A DNA stretch of 64,000 bases from Pseudomonas sp. TCU-HL1. Its GTDB lineage: Bacteria; Pseudomonadota; Gammaproteobacteria; Pseudomonadales; Pseudomonadaceae. The notes under the pieces are model-generated. The model ran no database searches, had not been told where the DNA came from, and saw only the letters and a list, made by a program, of their open reading frames with translations. The DNA lies in contig NZ_CP015992.1 of assembly GCF_001708505.1 (NCBI RefSeq), positions 6,138,001-6,202,000 of the forward strand, in the 5' to 3' direction. How positions within the stretch are numbered: the first letter of the stretch is position 1; each line of letters starts with the position of its first letter. A program made the translations under genes and the position numbers. This document shows, piece after piece, positions 44,389-53,731 of this stretch.

Positions 44389-45165
44389 GTGAGCGAAAAC
44401 GACAATGCCTTGTTCAATCAGTCACTGGAAAAAGGCCTGGCAGTGCTGCGCGCGTTCAATGCCCAGCGGCGCACCATGAACCTGGCGGAAGTGGCGGAAG
44501 CGGCGGGGATCAACAAAAGTTCGGCGCAGCGCATGATCCACACCCTCGAAGCCCTGGGCTACGTGTGCAAGCACTCGCAGACCAAGCGCTTCCAGCTCAC
44601 TCCGCGGGTAATGGAGATCGGCTACAACTATCTGGCCGCCGACACCTTGGTGGACGTGGCCAACCCATTCCTCGCCGAACTGGCACAGATCACCGGGGAA
44701 ACCACCAACCTCACTGAGCCCGACGGCCTGGAAATGGTCTACGTTGCGCGCTTCGTCGCGCCCAAGTTCATCCCCATCCACATGCCGATCGGCAGCCGCA
44801 TTCCCATGTACTGCACCGGCTCGGGCCGGGCCTACCTGAGCGCGCTGGGGGATGACGAGGTGCGTGCGGCGCTGGAGGCCAGCGAGCTGAAGCGCCAGAC
44901 TCAATTCACCCTCACGGGAACGGATGAAATCCTCGCCGAGATCGCGACGACCCGACGCAAGGGCTATGCGATCAACAACGAGGAACTCTTCCTGGGCGAC
45001 ATGACCATCGCCGCGCCGATTCTTGGCAGCCAGGGCCGGCCGGTGGCCTCAGTGCACGTGGTGGCGCCCACCAGCCGCTGGACGCAGGAAGACGCGGAAC
45101 GTCGGCTGGCGCCGGCAGTGATCGAGTGCGCACGCGCAATCCGCACCTCGATCAGGACCCTCTGA
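44389..45165 (+). CDS. IclR-family transcriptional regulator
   Basis: 258 residues. N-terminal winged helix (SLEKGLAVLRAFNAQRRTMNLAEVAEAAGINKSSAQRMIHTLEALGYV, about 8-55) and a C-terminal effector domain (VYVARFVAPKFIPIHMPIGSRIPMYCTGSGRAYLSAL, about 115-150). GTG/ATG context: AGAGAGACAGG precedes the GTG start at 44389. Divergent from the amino-acid/amine uptake operon and presumably its substrate-responsive regulator. Confidence 0.9.
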   Translation: MSENDNALFNQSLEKGLAVLRAFNAQRRTMNLAEVAEAAGINKSSAQRMIHTLEALGYVCKHSQTKRFQLTPRVMEIGYNYLAADTLVDVANPFLAELAQITGETTNLTEPDGLEMVYVARFVAPKFIPIHMPIGSRIPMYCTGSGRAYLSALGDDEVRAALEASELKRQTQFTLTGTDEILAEIATTRRKGYAINNEELFLGDMTIAAPILGSQGRPVASVHVVAPTSRWTQEDAERRLAPAVIECARAIRTSIRTL

Positions 45166-45166
45166 C

Positions 45167-46081
45167 TCAGTCCTCGGCGCTCTTCACCGATTTGGGCGAC
45201 AGGCGCAGGCTGCGCAGGCTTCGCTTCACACTCTTGAGGTGGTTGACCAGGGTCGGGCCACGGGCCATGGCGACGCCCATGGCGAGCACGTCGATCACCA
45301 CCAGGTGGGCGATGCGCGAGGTGAGCGGGGTGTAGATTTCGGTGTCTTCCTGCACGTCGATGGCGAGGTTCACCGTGGCCAGGTCGGCCAATGGCGTCTG
45401 GCTCGGGCAGAGGGTAATCAGGGTGGCGCCGGCCTCGCGCACCAGGTTGGCGGTGATCAGCAGGTCCTTGGAGCGGCCCGACTGGGAAATGCAGATGGCC
45501 ACGTCCGAGGGCTTAAGGGTGACCGCCGACATCGCCTGCATGTGCGGGTCGGAATAGGCCGCCGCCGTGAGCAGCAGGCGGAAGAATTTGTGCTGGGCAT
45601 CGGCGGCTACCGCACCGGAAGCGCCGAAGCCATAGAACTCCACCCGCTGGGCCTGGGCGCAGGCACCGATGGCACGCTGCAGGGCTTCGGGGTCGAGTTT
45701 CTCGCGGACTTCCATCAGGGTGTGCAGGGTGGTGTCGAATATCTTCAGGCTGAAGTCTGCGACCGAATCATCTTCATGGATCGCAAACTGGCCGAAGCTG
45801 GCTCCGGCGGCCAGGCTCTGCGCCAGTTTCAGCTTCAGGTCCTGGAAGCCACCACAGCCGATGGCGCGGCAGAAGCGGACGATGGTGGGTTCGCTGACCC
45901 CGACCCCCTGAGCCAGATCGGCCATGGAGCTGTGCATGACCGCAGCGGGATCGAGCAGGACGTGGTCGGCGACTTTCAGTTCCGACTTGCGCAGCAGGTG
46001 CCGCGACTGAGCGATATGTTGCAGCAGGTTCACAGGGCAGGCTCTGTCTGGAATGGGGGTTTTGCCGGTTTCTTCCGTCAT
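45167..46081 (-). CDS. hexR: HexR-type RpiR-family regulator
   Basis: Repressor with an N-terminal HTH_6 domain (LLRKSELKVADHVLLDPAAVMHSSMADLAQGVGVSEPTIVRFCRAIGCGGFQDLKLKLAQSLA) and a C-terminal SIS sugar-phosphate domain (VEFYGFGASGAVAADAQHKFFRL, AICISQSGRSKDLLITANLVREAGATLITL). About 304 residues from the ATG; a GTG 16 codons in (VNLLQHIAQSR) is an equally plausible start because known HexR proteins begin there. It is divergent from zwf across a matching operator; KDPG would be the expected effector. It may be a paralogue of the hexR beside the main zwf-pgl-eda cluster. Confidence 0.85.
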   Translation of the reverse strand: MTEETGKTPIPDRACPVNLLQHIAQSRHLLRKSELKVADHVLLDPAAVMHSSMADLAQGVGVSEPTIVRFCRAIGCGGFQDLKLKLAQSLAAGASFGQFAIHEDDSVADFSLKIFDTTLHTLMEVREKLDPEALQRAIGACAQAQRVEFYGFGASGAVAADAQHKFFRLLLTAAAYSDPHMQAMSAVTLKPSDVAICISQSGRSKDLLITANLVREAGATLITLCPSQTPLADLATVNLAIDVQEDTEIYTPLTSRIAHLVVIDVLAMGVAMARGPTLVNHLKSVKRSLRSLRLSPKSVKSAED

Positions 46082-46132
46082 GCAACGGGCCTCGACTCGG
46101 TTATGATCGACGCAACCGGGCTGTAGTGATCG

Positions 46133-46147
46133 TGTAGTTATACTACA
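46133..46147. promoter_or_regulatory. HexR operator between hexR and zwf
   Basis: Perfect palindrome TGTAGT-TAT-ACTACA, closely matching the TGTARTNNNAYTACA type of HexR site. It lies 52 bp from the hexR start and 65 bp before the zwf start, well placed to control both. Confidence 0.8.
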
Positions 46148-46211
46148 TGAGCCGCTTTTCCGCCCAGTTGAACCATCCTTTATCCGCGTGCAAGGAAGGG
46201 AGAGCGCATCC

Positions 46212-47654
46212 TTGACCAGCTCCTGCGACATGCTCGTCTTCGGCGGCACCGGCGACCTCGCGCTGCACAAGCTGCTTCCGGCCCTGTATCACCTGCACCG
46301 TGAAGGGCGCCTGCACCCGCAGATGCGCATCCTTGCACTGGCCCGCAATAGCCTTGATCGCGACGGCTATCGCGCGCTGGCCGAGCGCCGTTGCCGTGCC
46401 CAGGTCGCCCGGGCCGACTTCACCGTCGAGGCGTGGCGCGGCTTCTCCGAGCGCCTGGACTACTTCGCAATGGACGTGTCCCAGAGCGCCGACTTCGGCC
46501 GCCTGGCCCGCCACCTCGGACCCGATCCCGGCTGCGGGCGGGTGTACTACCTGGCCACCGCCCCCGACCTGTTCGAGGACATCGCCGCGCACCTCTCAAT
46601 CGCCCGGATGGTCACCCCGCAGTCGCGCATCGTGCTGGAAAAGCCCATCGGCCATTCGCTGGAATCGGCCCAGGCGATCAATGCCGCCATTGGCAAGGTG
46701 TTCGACGAGTCCCAGGTGTTTCGCATCGACCACTACCTGGGCAAGGAAACCGTGCAGAACCTCATGGCCCTGCGTTTCGCCAATGGCCTGTTCGAGCCGA
46801 TCTGGCGCGCCGGGCACATCGACCATGTGCAGATCAGCGTCTGCGAAACCCTGGGCGTGGAGAACCGTGGCGCCTACTACGACCACTCCGGGGCCATGCG
46901 CGACATGGTGCAGAACCACCTGCTGCAACTGCTCTGCCTGGTGGCCATGGAAGCGCCGGTGCGTTTCGACGCCGAGGCGGTGCGCAACGAGAAAGTGAAG
47001 ATTCTCGAGGCGCTCAAGCCCATCTCCGGGCAGGACGTGCGCGACAAGACCGTGCGCGGCCAGTACAGCGCCGGCAAGATCGGTGGCCAGGAAGTGCCGG
47101 CCTACTACTTCGAGAAGAACGTCGACAACGACAGCGACACCGAAACCTTCGTCGCCGTGCAGGCGGAGATCGACAACTGGCGCTGGGCCGGCGTGCCCTT
47201 CTACCTGCGCACCGGCAAGCGCCTGGCGCGCAAGTACTCGGAGATCGTCATCCAGTTCAAACCGGTGCCCCACCGCCTGTTCGCCGATGGCGAGGCCAAC
47301 CGCCTGCTGATCCGCCTGCAGCCCGAGGAGCGCATCAGCCTGCAACTGATGGCCAAGACGCCGGGCAAGGGCATGAACCTGGAAGCGGTGGAGCTGGACC
47401 TGAACCTGGCCAAGGCCTTCAGCCACCAGCGCCGCTGGGACGCCTACGAGCGCCTGCTGCTGGACGTGATCGAGGGCGATTCCACCCTGTTCATGCGCCG
47501 CGACGAAGTGGAAGCTGCCTGGCACTGGGTGGACCCGATCCTCGCCGGCTGGCACGAACACTACCAGAGCCCGCGCCCCTATCCCGCCGGCTCCACCGGG
47601 CCGGAACAGGCCCACAGCCTGCTGGAGCTGCACGGCCGCGCCTGGCACGACTGA
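46212..47654 (+). CDS. zwf: Glucose-6-phosphate 1-dehydrogenase
   Basis: First enzyme of the pentose-phosphate / Entner-Doudoroff entry, oxidising glucose-6-phosphate with NAD(P)+. Nucleotide loop VFGGTGDLALHKLLPALYHL at the N-terminus, catalytic RIDHYLGKETVQNLMALRFAN near residues 175-195, and a complete C-terminal domain. The TTG start at 46212 (AAGGGAGAG about 8 nt upstream) aligns with the family N-terminus; a GTG at 46188 would add eight residues. About 480 residues. Regulated from the shared HexR site. Followed by a REP element. Confidence 0.93.
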   Translation: MTSSCDMLVFGGTGDLALHKLLPALYHLHREGRLHPQMRILALARNSLDRDGYRALAERRCRAQVARADFTVEAWRGFSERLDYFAMDVSQSADFGRLARHLGPDPGCGRVYYLATAPDLFEDIAAHLSIARMVTPQSRIVLEKPIGHSLESAQAINAAIGKVFDESQVFRIDHYLGKETVQNLMALRFANGLFEPIWRAGHIDHVQISVCETLGVENRGAYYDHSGAMRDMVQNHLLQLLCLVAMEAPVRFDAEAVRNEKVKILEALKPISGQDVRDKTVRGQYSAGKIGGQEVPAYYFEKNVDNDSDTETFVAVQAEIDNWRWAGVPFYLRTGKRLARKYSEIVIQFKPVPHRLFADGEANRLLIRLQPEERISLQLMAKTPGKGMNLEAVELDLNLAKAFSHQRRWDAYERLLLDVIEGDSTLFMRRDEVEAAWHWVDPILAGWHEHYQSPRPYPAGSTGPEQAHSLLELHGRAWHD

Positions 47655-47672
47655 CCGCCCCTTACCGGCGAC

Positions 47673-47760
47673 TGTAGGTTGGTCCGAGCGAAGCGAGGCC
47701 CAACGTTGCCCGGTCCAACCCCTGCCTGTTGGGCTTCGCTACGCTCTGCACCAACCTACA
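47673..47760. repeat. REP element, GTAGGTTGG family
   Basis: Arms TGTAGGTTGG / CCAACCTACA with an inner GGCCCAAC...GTTGGGC pair. Located in the gap between zwf and trhP. Confidence 0.8.
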
Positions 47761-47860
47761 AAAGGCAGCCCGCTGCAATCCCATTGCTCCAGAGCAATAA
47801 AACCCACTCGCCCCCTCCCTAGAATCGCGCGTCCATCGCCCACCCTCAGCGAGCCGCGCC

Positions 47861-49186
47861 ATGTACAGCCCCGAACTGCTCTCCCCCGCCGGTACCCTCA
47901 AGGCCATGCGCTACGCCTTTGCCTATGGCGCCGATGCCGTCTACGCCGGCCAGCCGCGCTACAGCCTGCGGGTGCGCAATAACGAGTTCGATCGCGCGAA
48001 CCTGGCCCTCGGCATCGAGGAGGCCCATGCCGCCGGCAAGCGCTTCTACGTCGTGGTGAACATCGCCCCGCACAACGCCAAGCTGCGCACCTTCCTCAAG
48101 GACCTGGAGCCGATTGTCGCCATGGGCCCGGATGCACTGATCATGTCCGACCCCGGCCTGATCATGCTGGTGCGTGAGCACTTCCCCGCGATGCCCATCC
48201 ACCTCTCGGTGCAGGCCAACGCGGTGAACTGGGCCAGCGTGAAATTCTGGCAACAGCAAGGACTCAGCCGGGTGATCCTGTCCCGCGAGCTGTCCCTCGA
48301 CGAGATCGCCGAAGTCCGTCAGCAGGTGCCCGGGATGGAGCTGGAAGTCTTTGTCCACGGCGCCCTGTGCATGGCCTACTCCGGCCGCTGCCTGCTATCG
48401 GGCTACCTCAATCGCCGCGATCCCAACCAGGGTACCTGCACCAATGCCTGCCGCTGGCAGTACGGCGCCAAGCCCGCGCAGGAGGATGAACTGGGCCAAC
48501 TGGTGCCCACGCTGGGTTGCGGCGCGCCAAGCGAGCGGCTGTTCCTGCTGGAGGAAGCCAACCGCCCTGGTGAGCTGATGTCCGCCTGGGAAGACGAACA
48601 CGGCACCTACATCATGAATTCCAAGGACCTGCGCGCCGTGCACCATGTGGAGCGGTTGCTGCAGATGGGCGTGCACTCGCTGAAGATCGAGGGCCGCACC
48701 AAGTCGCACTTCTACGTGGCGCGCACCGCCCAGGCCTATCGCAAGGCCATCGACGACGCCTGCGCCGGACGTCCCTTCGACCGCACGCTGATGGACGATC
48801 TGGAGTCCCTGGCCAACCGCGGCTACACCGAGGGTTTCCTGCGCCGCCACGTGCATGACGAGTACCAGAACTACGAGCACGGCTACTCCCTGGCCGAGCG
48901 CCAGCAGTTCGTCGGCGAACTGACCGGGGTGGTGCGTCACGGGTTGGCGGAGGTGCGGGTGAAGAACCACTTCGCGGTGGGCGACCGCCTGCAGCTCATG
49001 ACCCCGCGAGGCAACCTGGATTTCCGCCTGGAAGCCCTGGAAAACCGCTTCGGCGAACGCAAGGCAGTAGCCCCGGGCGACGGCCACGCCCTGTACCTGC
49101 CGCTGCCAGCGGGCGTGGACCTGGAAAACGCCCTGCTGCTGCGCTGGTTCGCCAGTGGTAACAGCCGGACTGCGGCGAGCGCCTGA
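47861..49186 (+). CDS. trhP: U32-family tRNA hydroxylation protein TrhP
   Basis: Homologue of E. coli YegQ/TrhP, needed for prephenate-dependent 5-hydroxylation of U34 in tRNA wobble positions; formerly called a U32 peptidase. Near-identical family blocks: ELLSPAGTLKAMRYAFAYGADAVYAGQPRYSLRVRNNEF, IHLSVQANAVNWASVKFW, FVHGALCMAYSGRCLLSGYLN and DPNQGTCTNACRW, where the Cys residues suit an iron-sulfur site. 441 residues. Monocistronic, after zwf. Confidence 0.92.
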   Translation: MYSPELLSPAGTLKAMRYAFAYGADAVYAGQPRYSLRVRNNEFDRANLALGIEEAHAAGKRFYVVVNIAPHNAKLRTFLKDLEPIVAMGPDALIMSDPGLIMLVREHFPAMPIHLSVQANAVNWASVKFWQQQGLSRVILSRELSLDEIAEVRQQVPGMELEVFVHGALCMAYSGRCLLSGYLNRRDPNQGTCTNACRWQYGAKPAQEDELGQLVPTLGCGAPSERLFLLEEANRPGELMSAWEDEHGTYIMNSKDLRAVHHVERLLQMGVHSLKIEGRTKSHFYVARTAQAYRKAIDDACAGRPFDRTLMDDLESLANRGYTEGFLRRHVHDEYQNYEHGYSLAERQQFVGELTGVVRHGLAEVRVKNHFAVGDRLQLMTPRGNLDFRLEALENRFGERKAVAPGDGHALYLPLPAGVDLENALLLRWFASGNSRTAASA

Positions 49187-49247
49187 GTCCACGCAGGGTG
49201 AACACCATGCGCACCAATTCCGTGTGCTGAAACTCCGGTGCGCACAG

Positions 49248-50535
49248 TGTTCAGCCGGGATAGATGGGTAACGCTTGTCGGGAGACATGGGTAACGGGTT
49301 GATGATCATGTCTTGCCCGGTCTCAAGTCGACTTGGCGCAGGGTCTTGTGGATGAACACCACATCGTAGACGCCATCGACGGCGGTGGGGCGGAGAGCGA
49401 CGCGTTCCCCGTACAGCCCCCCGCCGACGAACAGGCTGCGTCCCTGGAAACTGACCTGGCCGACGCGGCCGACCTTGAGCACCCGGTCGCCCGGTTCGTA
49501 GTCCAGCTCAGGCAATTGCTCCGGGTAGCTGCGCCGGCTTGGCTGGTAGCGCGTGATCGGTGGCAGTTGGCCCAGCGCCTCATGCGGGCGGTCGTGGTTG
49601 TACTGCTCCCGCCAGTGCGCCATCGCCTGCTGGCAGTGCGCCAAGTCGCGAAACGAGCGCTGCAGTAACTCGCGCTTGAGTGTCTGGTGGAAGCGTTCCA
49701 GCTTGCCCTGGGTCTGCGGATGATGAGGGCGGCTGTGGCTGACCTCGATGCCGAGCCGCATCAGCCAGACCTCCAGGGCGGACAGGCCGCCCGCGATGTT
49801 CGAGCCCCAGGGCGGACCGTTGTCGGCGGTGATCCGGCGCGGTAGGCCATAGCGGCGAAAGACCTGGATCAGGTGCGGTCGAACCAGTTCGAGGCGCTCG
49901 CCCTCGCAGGCCTCCAGGCAGAGGGCAAAGCGTGAGTGATCATCCAACAGCGTCAACGGGTGGCAGCGCGACGAGCGGCCGTCGGCGAGCGGGAAGTGGC
50001 CCTTGAAGTCCATCTGCCAGAGCTCGTTCGGCTGGCAGTGCTCGAAGCGCTGCGTGGCCGGAGCTTCGGCCTCCTCGGCGTGGTAGCGCACCCGGCAACC
50101 ATGGCGGCGGAGGATGGCGTCGAGGGTGCTGTGGTGGGGACGCTCGAACGCGGCCGGCAGCAGGCCGCGCAGCTTGCGGGCGCCCCAATACGGGAAACGG
50201 TGGTGCAACTGCACCACCGCCTGTTCCAAGTCCGGGTCGCTGCGCCCAGGGCTGTGCAACGGCCGGCGTGAGCGCTCCTGCAACCCCGCATCGCCGTGCT
50301 CGCGGTGGCGCTGTAACCATTTGTAGGCGGTTTTCGGGCTGATGCCGTAGCGCCGACACAGCTCCCGCACGTTGCTCTGCGGTTGTTCGGCCAACCGCAC
50401 AAACTCGCGTCGAATCGACATGGTGGTGCACTCCTGCCACGGCATCGCTCGAACTCCAGAGTCGAAGGATTCCGTAAGCCTAAATGCGTTACCCATGTCT
50501 CCCGACACCCGTTACCTATGTCCCCCGGCTGAACA
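49248..50535 (-). mobile_element. IS481-family insertion sequence, copy A
   Basis: 1,288-bp element with imperfect terminal inverted repeats beginning TGTTCAGCCGGG and containing GGGTAAC repeats. It is flanked by a 5-bp target duplication, CACAG on both sides (49243-49247 and 50536-50540). Removing it restores GGTGCG-CACAG-CGCACCCTAC, a REP hairpin arm, so the duplication is exactly the hairpin loop. Confidence 0.93.
49306..50445 (-). CDS. IS481-family transposase, copy A
   Basis: DDE integrase-like transposase of about 379 residues. N-terminal HTH (SIRREFVRLAEQPQSNVRELCRRYGISPKTAYKWLQRHREHG) followed by an rve core with catalytic Asp in ELWQMDFKGHF, second Asp in RITADNGPPWGS and Glu in QTQGKLERFHQTLKREL. 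Start MPWQECTTMSIRREF has GGAG 8 nt upstream. Intact. Confidence 0.93.
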   Translation of the reverse strand: MPWQECTTMSIRREFVRLAEQPQSNVRELCRRYGISPKTAYKWLQRHREHGDAGLQERSRRPLHSPGRSDPDLEQAVVQLHHRFPYWGARKLRGLLPAAFERPHHSTLDAILRRHGCRVRYHAEEAEAPATQRFEHCQPNELWQMDFKGHFPLADGRSSRCHPLTLLDDHSRFALCLEACEGERLELVRPHLIQVFRRYGLPRRITADNGPPWGSNIAGGLSALEVWLMRLGIEVSHSRPHHPQTQGKLERFHQTLKRELLQRSFRDLAHCQQAMAHWREQYNHDRPHEALGQLPPITRYQPSRRSYPEQLPELDYEPGDRVLKVGRVGQVSFQGRSLFVGGGLYGERVALRPTAVDGVYDVVFIHKTLRQVDLRPGKT

Positions 50536-50645
50536 CACAGCGCACCCTACCCGGTCCACCATCGAGGTCCCGCCCGACTCCGCTGGTGGATATGAAAAGC
50601 GATATCCACAACAACTTCGCGAGCAGAGCTCGCTCCTACACTGCC

Positions 50646-53531
50646 TCAACGCCAGAGCGCTGTTGCCTGTTCCCTGAGCAGCCGGGCAAACAGCGGTGCC
50701 TCCACCGGCGGGCTGATCAGGTAGCCCTGGATCTCGTCGCAGCGCTGGCCGCGCAGGAAGTTCAGCTGCTCCTGGGTTTCCACACCCTCGGCGACCACTT
50801 TCAGTTCCAGGCTGTGGGCCATGGCGATGATGGCGCGGGTGATCGCGGCGTCCTCGCTGCCGGCGGAGAGGTCGCGGATGAAGGTCTGGTCGATCTTCAC
50901 ACAGTCCACAGGGAAGCGCTTGAGGTAGCTCAGGGACGAATAGCCGGTGCCGAAGTCGTCGATGGCCAGCTTCACGCCGATCTGACGCAGCTGGTGGAAA
51001 GTGGAGATGACGTTCTCGACGTTTTCCAGCAGGTGGCTCTCGGTCAGTTCCAGCTCCAGCAGGCGGGCCTGCAGGCCGGTTTCGTCCAGCACCTGGCGCA
51101 CCAGGCTGACCAGGTTGCCCTGGCGCAGCTGGTGCATGGAGAGGTTCACCGAGACGCGGATGTCCGCCAGGCCCTGGCGCTGCCATTCGCGGGCTTGCAG
51201 GCACGCCTGGCGCAGCACGAACTCGCCAATCGGGGCGATCAGCCCGGTCTCTTCGGCCAGGCCGATGAAGTCCCCCGGCGGCACCAGCCCCTGTTGCGGA
51301 TGACGCCAGCGCACCAGCGCCTCGGCGGCATTCAGGCTGTTGTCGGCCAGGCCCAGCTTGGGTTGGTAGAAGACCTCCAGCTGGCCTTCCTCGATGGCCT
51401 TGCGCAGCTGGTTCTCCAGTTGCAGGCGCTCCAGGGTGCAGGCCTGGAGGTTGTCGGTGAAAAACTGGAAGGTATTGCCGCCCAGGTGCTTGGCATGTTG
51501 CATTGCCATGTTGGCCTGGCTGATCAGGGCAGAGATGTCGCGGGCATTTTCCGGCAGCAGGCTGATGCCCAGCGAGCCGCTGATCACCAGTTCGTGGCCG
51601 CCGACGGTCATCGGCATGCGCAGCTTGCCGAGCATTCGGCTGGCCTGGCGCGCCAGGCTGGCAACGCTGCCGTAGGCGTCGAGGATCACGGCGAATTCGT
51701 CAGCGGACAGACGCGCGATGGTGTCGGCCTCCGGCACCGCCTGGGTCAGGCGCCGACTGACCTGGCGCAGCAACTGGTCAGCCACTTCATGGCCGAGGCT
51801 GTCGTTGAGCACCTTGAAGCGGTCCAGGTCGATGTGTAGCAGCGCCAGGCTGTGGCCGCTCTGCCGCGCCCGCTGGCTGGCCTCGTGCAGGCGGTCTTTG
51901 AACAGGGTGCGGTTGGCCAGGCCGGTGAGCTCGTCGTAGTTGGAGAGGTAACGCAAGCGCTCCTCGGCCTCGCGACGGGCGGTGAGGTCGGCGAAGAAAC
52001 CGACGATGTGGCTGACATTGCCGCGCGAGTCGCGCACCACGTTGAGCTGCAACCATTGGGGGTAGAGCTCGCCGTTCTTGCGGGTGTCCATCAGCTCGCC
52101 CTGCCAGCTGCCGTGCTGCTCCAGTTCCTCGCGGATCAGGTGGTAGCGGCGACGGGCCTCGCGGCTGCCGATCAGGGTAGCGACGCTGCGCCCGATCACT
52201 TCTTCCTGGCGATAACCGGTGACCTGGCTGAAGGCCTCGTTGGCCTGGATCACCCGGTAGTCCGGATCGAGGATGACGATCCCTTCGCTGGCCGCCTCGA
52301 ACACCGTGGCCGCCAGGCGCTGTTCTTCATCCTGGAGCTTACGCGCGGTGATGTCGCGGCGGGTGCCGAGCATGCGCAGCACCTTGCCGTTGCCATCGCG
52401 CTCCACCACACGGCCGCGGTCTTCCACCCAGACCCAGTGACCGTCGTTGTGGCGCACCCGGTAGTCGATGGAGTAACCATCGGTGCGGCCCTTCAGGTGC
52501 TCCACCAGGGCCCGGCGCAACAGCGGCAGGTCATCCGGGTGCAGGCGCGGCTTGAGGTCGCTGATCACGCGGGTAACGTCATCGGCCTCGATGCCGAAGA
52601 TGGCCTTGAGCTGCGAATGGTGGACTTCGTCTGTCTCCAGGTTCCAGTCCCACAGACCCAGTTCGCTGGCCTCCAGGGCCAGGGCCAGGCGCGCTTCGCT
52701 CTTGGAGAGCGCGTGGCTGGCATCGGCCAGCTCCAGGGTGCGCTGGGCCACGCGCATTTCCAGTTCGTCATGGGCCCGGCGCAGTTCGCGCTCGGCACGG
52801 CGGCGCTGTTCCACCTCGCGCGCCAGCTCTTCGTTGAGCCCTTCGGCGCGGCCCTTGGCCTGTTCCAGGTGGCTGATCAGCGCCTGGTTCTGGAAGCGTT
52901 GCAGCAGGCTGCGCTGCACCAGTCGGTTGACCTGCCAGGCCACCACCATCAGCGATGCGGCCAGAATCACCCCGAGCACTCCCCAGCCCCGCAGTAACGG
53001 CGTATCGCCCAGCAGCAGCCAGGCAATGGAGGGCAGCAGACAGGGCAAGGCAAAGGTGAGGAAAGCCGACAGGCTGACGGCGTAGGCGACGCTGGCCGAC
53101 AGAATGGCCGCAGCGATCAGGCCGTAGACCAGCGCCTGCTGGAGAAAGGCATCGGGGGGCACCAGCGCCACGGCGGCGAAGGCCAGGGTCAGGCCGGAGG
53201 CTGCCGCTCCCAGGAGGAAGGCGCGGCGCCAGCGTGGGCAGGCCTGCTGCGACGGCAGTGCCTGCTTGAACGCGGCCACCTGGGTCAGGCGCAGGATGGC
53301 CAGCAGCACCAGCCAGACCAGCCAGCCGCCCAGCAGTAGGCTGTTGCCCGGGCCCCAGAGCAGATAGGCGCAGGCCAGGCCATTGAGCAGCATGAACAGG
53401 GTGGGGACCTGGGACCCCTGGTAAAGGAGGCGCGTGCGTTCGGCCGCAATGTCGGTCGCGAACTGCTGGCGAATCTCGCGGCTGTCGACCAGGGAAATCG
53501 CCTGGTCGGCGGGCATTGAATTAGCGGTCAT
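50646..53531 (-). CDS. Membrane PAS-GGDEF-EAL c-di-GMP signalling protein
   Basis: 961-residue sensor. Six or so membrane helices (about 40-205) form the input domain, then a coiled coil (about 215-280), two PAS domains (about 285-400 and 405-525), a GGDEF domain (YLSNYDELTGLANRTLF onward, about 530-690) and an EAL domain (about 705-950). The GGDEF signature is degenerate: ARLSADEFAVIL, so cyclase activity is probably lost. The EAL domain is intact with AAEALVRWRHP, SVNLSMHQL, ELTESHLLE, AIDDFGTGYSSLSYLKRFPVDCVKIDQTFI and VAEGVET. Likely a phosphodiesterase, with GGDEF perhaps binding GTP as activator. Confidence 0.92.
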   Translation of the reverse strand: MTANSMPADQAISLVDSREIRQQFATDIAAERTRLLYQGSQVPTLFMLLNGLACAYLLWGPGNSLLLGGWLVWLVLLAILRLTQVAAFKQALPSQQACPRWRRAFLLGAAASGLTLAFAAVALVPPDAFLQQALVYGLIAAAILSASVAYAVSLSAFLTFALPCLLPSIAWLLLGDTPLLRGWGVLGVILAASLMVVAWQVNRLVQRSLLQRFQNQALISHLEQAKGRAEGLNEELAREVEQRRRAERELRRAHDELEMRVAQRTLELADASHALSKSEARLALALEASELGLWDWNLETDEVHHSQLKAIFGIEADDVTRVISDLKPRLHPDDLPLLRRALVEHLKGRTDGYSIDYRVRHNDGHWVWVEDRGRVVERDGNGKVLRMLGTRRDITARKLQDEEQRLAATVFEAASEGIVILDPDYRVIQANEAFSQVTGYRQEEVIGRSVATLIGSREARRRYHLIREELEQHGSWQGELMDTRKNGELYPQWLQLNVVRDSRGNVSHIVGFFADLTARREAEERLRYLSNYDELTGLANRTLFKDRLHEASQRARQSGHSLALLHIDLDRFKVLNDSLGHEVADQLLRQVSRRLTQAVPEADTIARLSADEFAVILDAYGSVASLARQASRMLGKLRMPMTVGGHELVISGSLGISLLPENARDISALISQANMAMQHAKHLGGNTFQFFTDNLQACTLERLQLENQLRKAIEEGQLEVFYQPKLGLADNSLNAAEALVRWRHPQQGLVPPGDFIGLAEETGLIAPIGEFVLRQACLQAREWQRQGLADIRVSVNLSMHQLRQGNLVSLVRQVLDETGLQARLLELELTESHLLENVENVISTFHQLRQIGVKLAIDDFGTGYSSLSYLKRFPVDCVKIDQTFIRDLSAGSEDAAITRAIIAMAHSLELKVVAEGVETQEQLNFLRGQRCDEIQGYLISPPVEAPLFARLLREQATALWR

Positions 53532-53731
53532 AGGCTATTTTTTGTAGTGGTCTGCCTAAGCGAGCCCGGAGCTTACCCGAGCGGGGAGAAGCTGCAACAG
53601 GTTTATGTGCGAGGTTCCAGACGAGCGTCCCCGAACTTTCGGAGGGTCTCTGCGACGGGGATTGGCGACCGTCTGGCCGACCGCCCGGTCATCGGTTTGC
53701 CCTCCCCCTCCCACCTCCCTAGAATGCCGCG

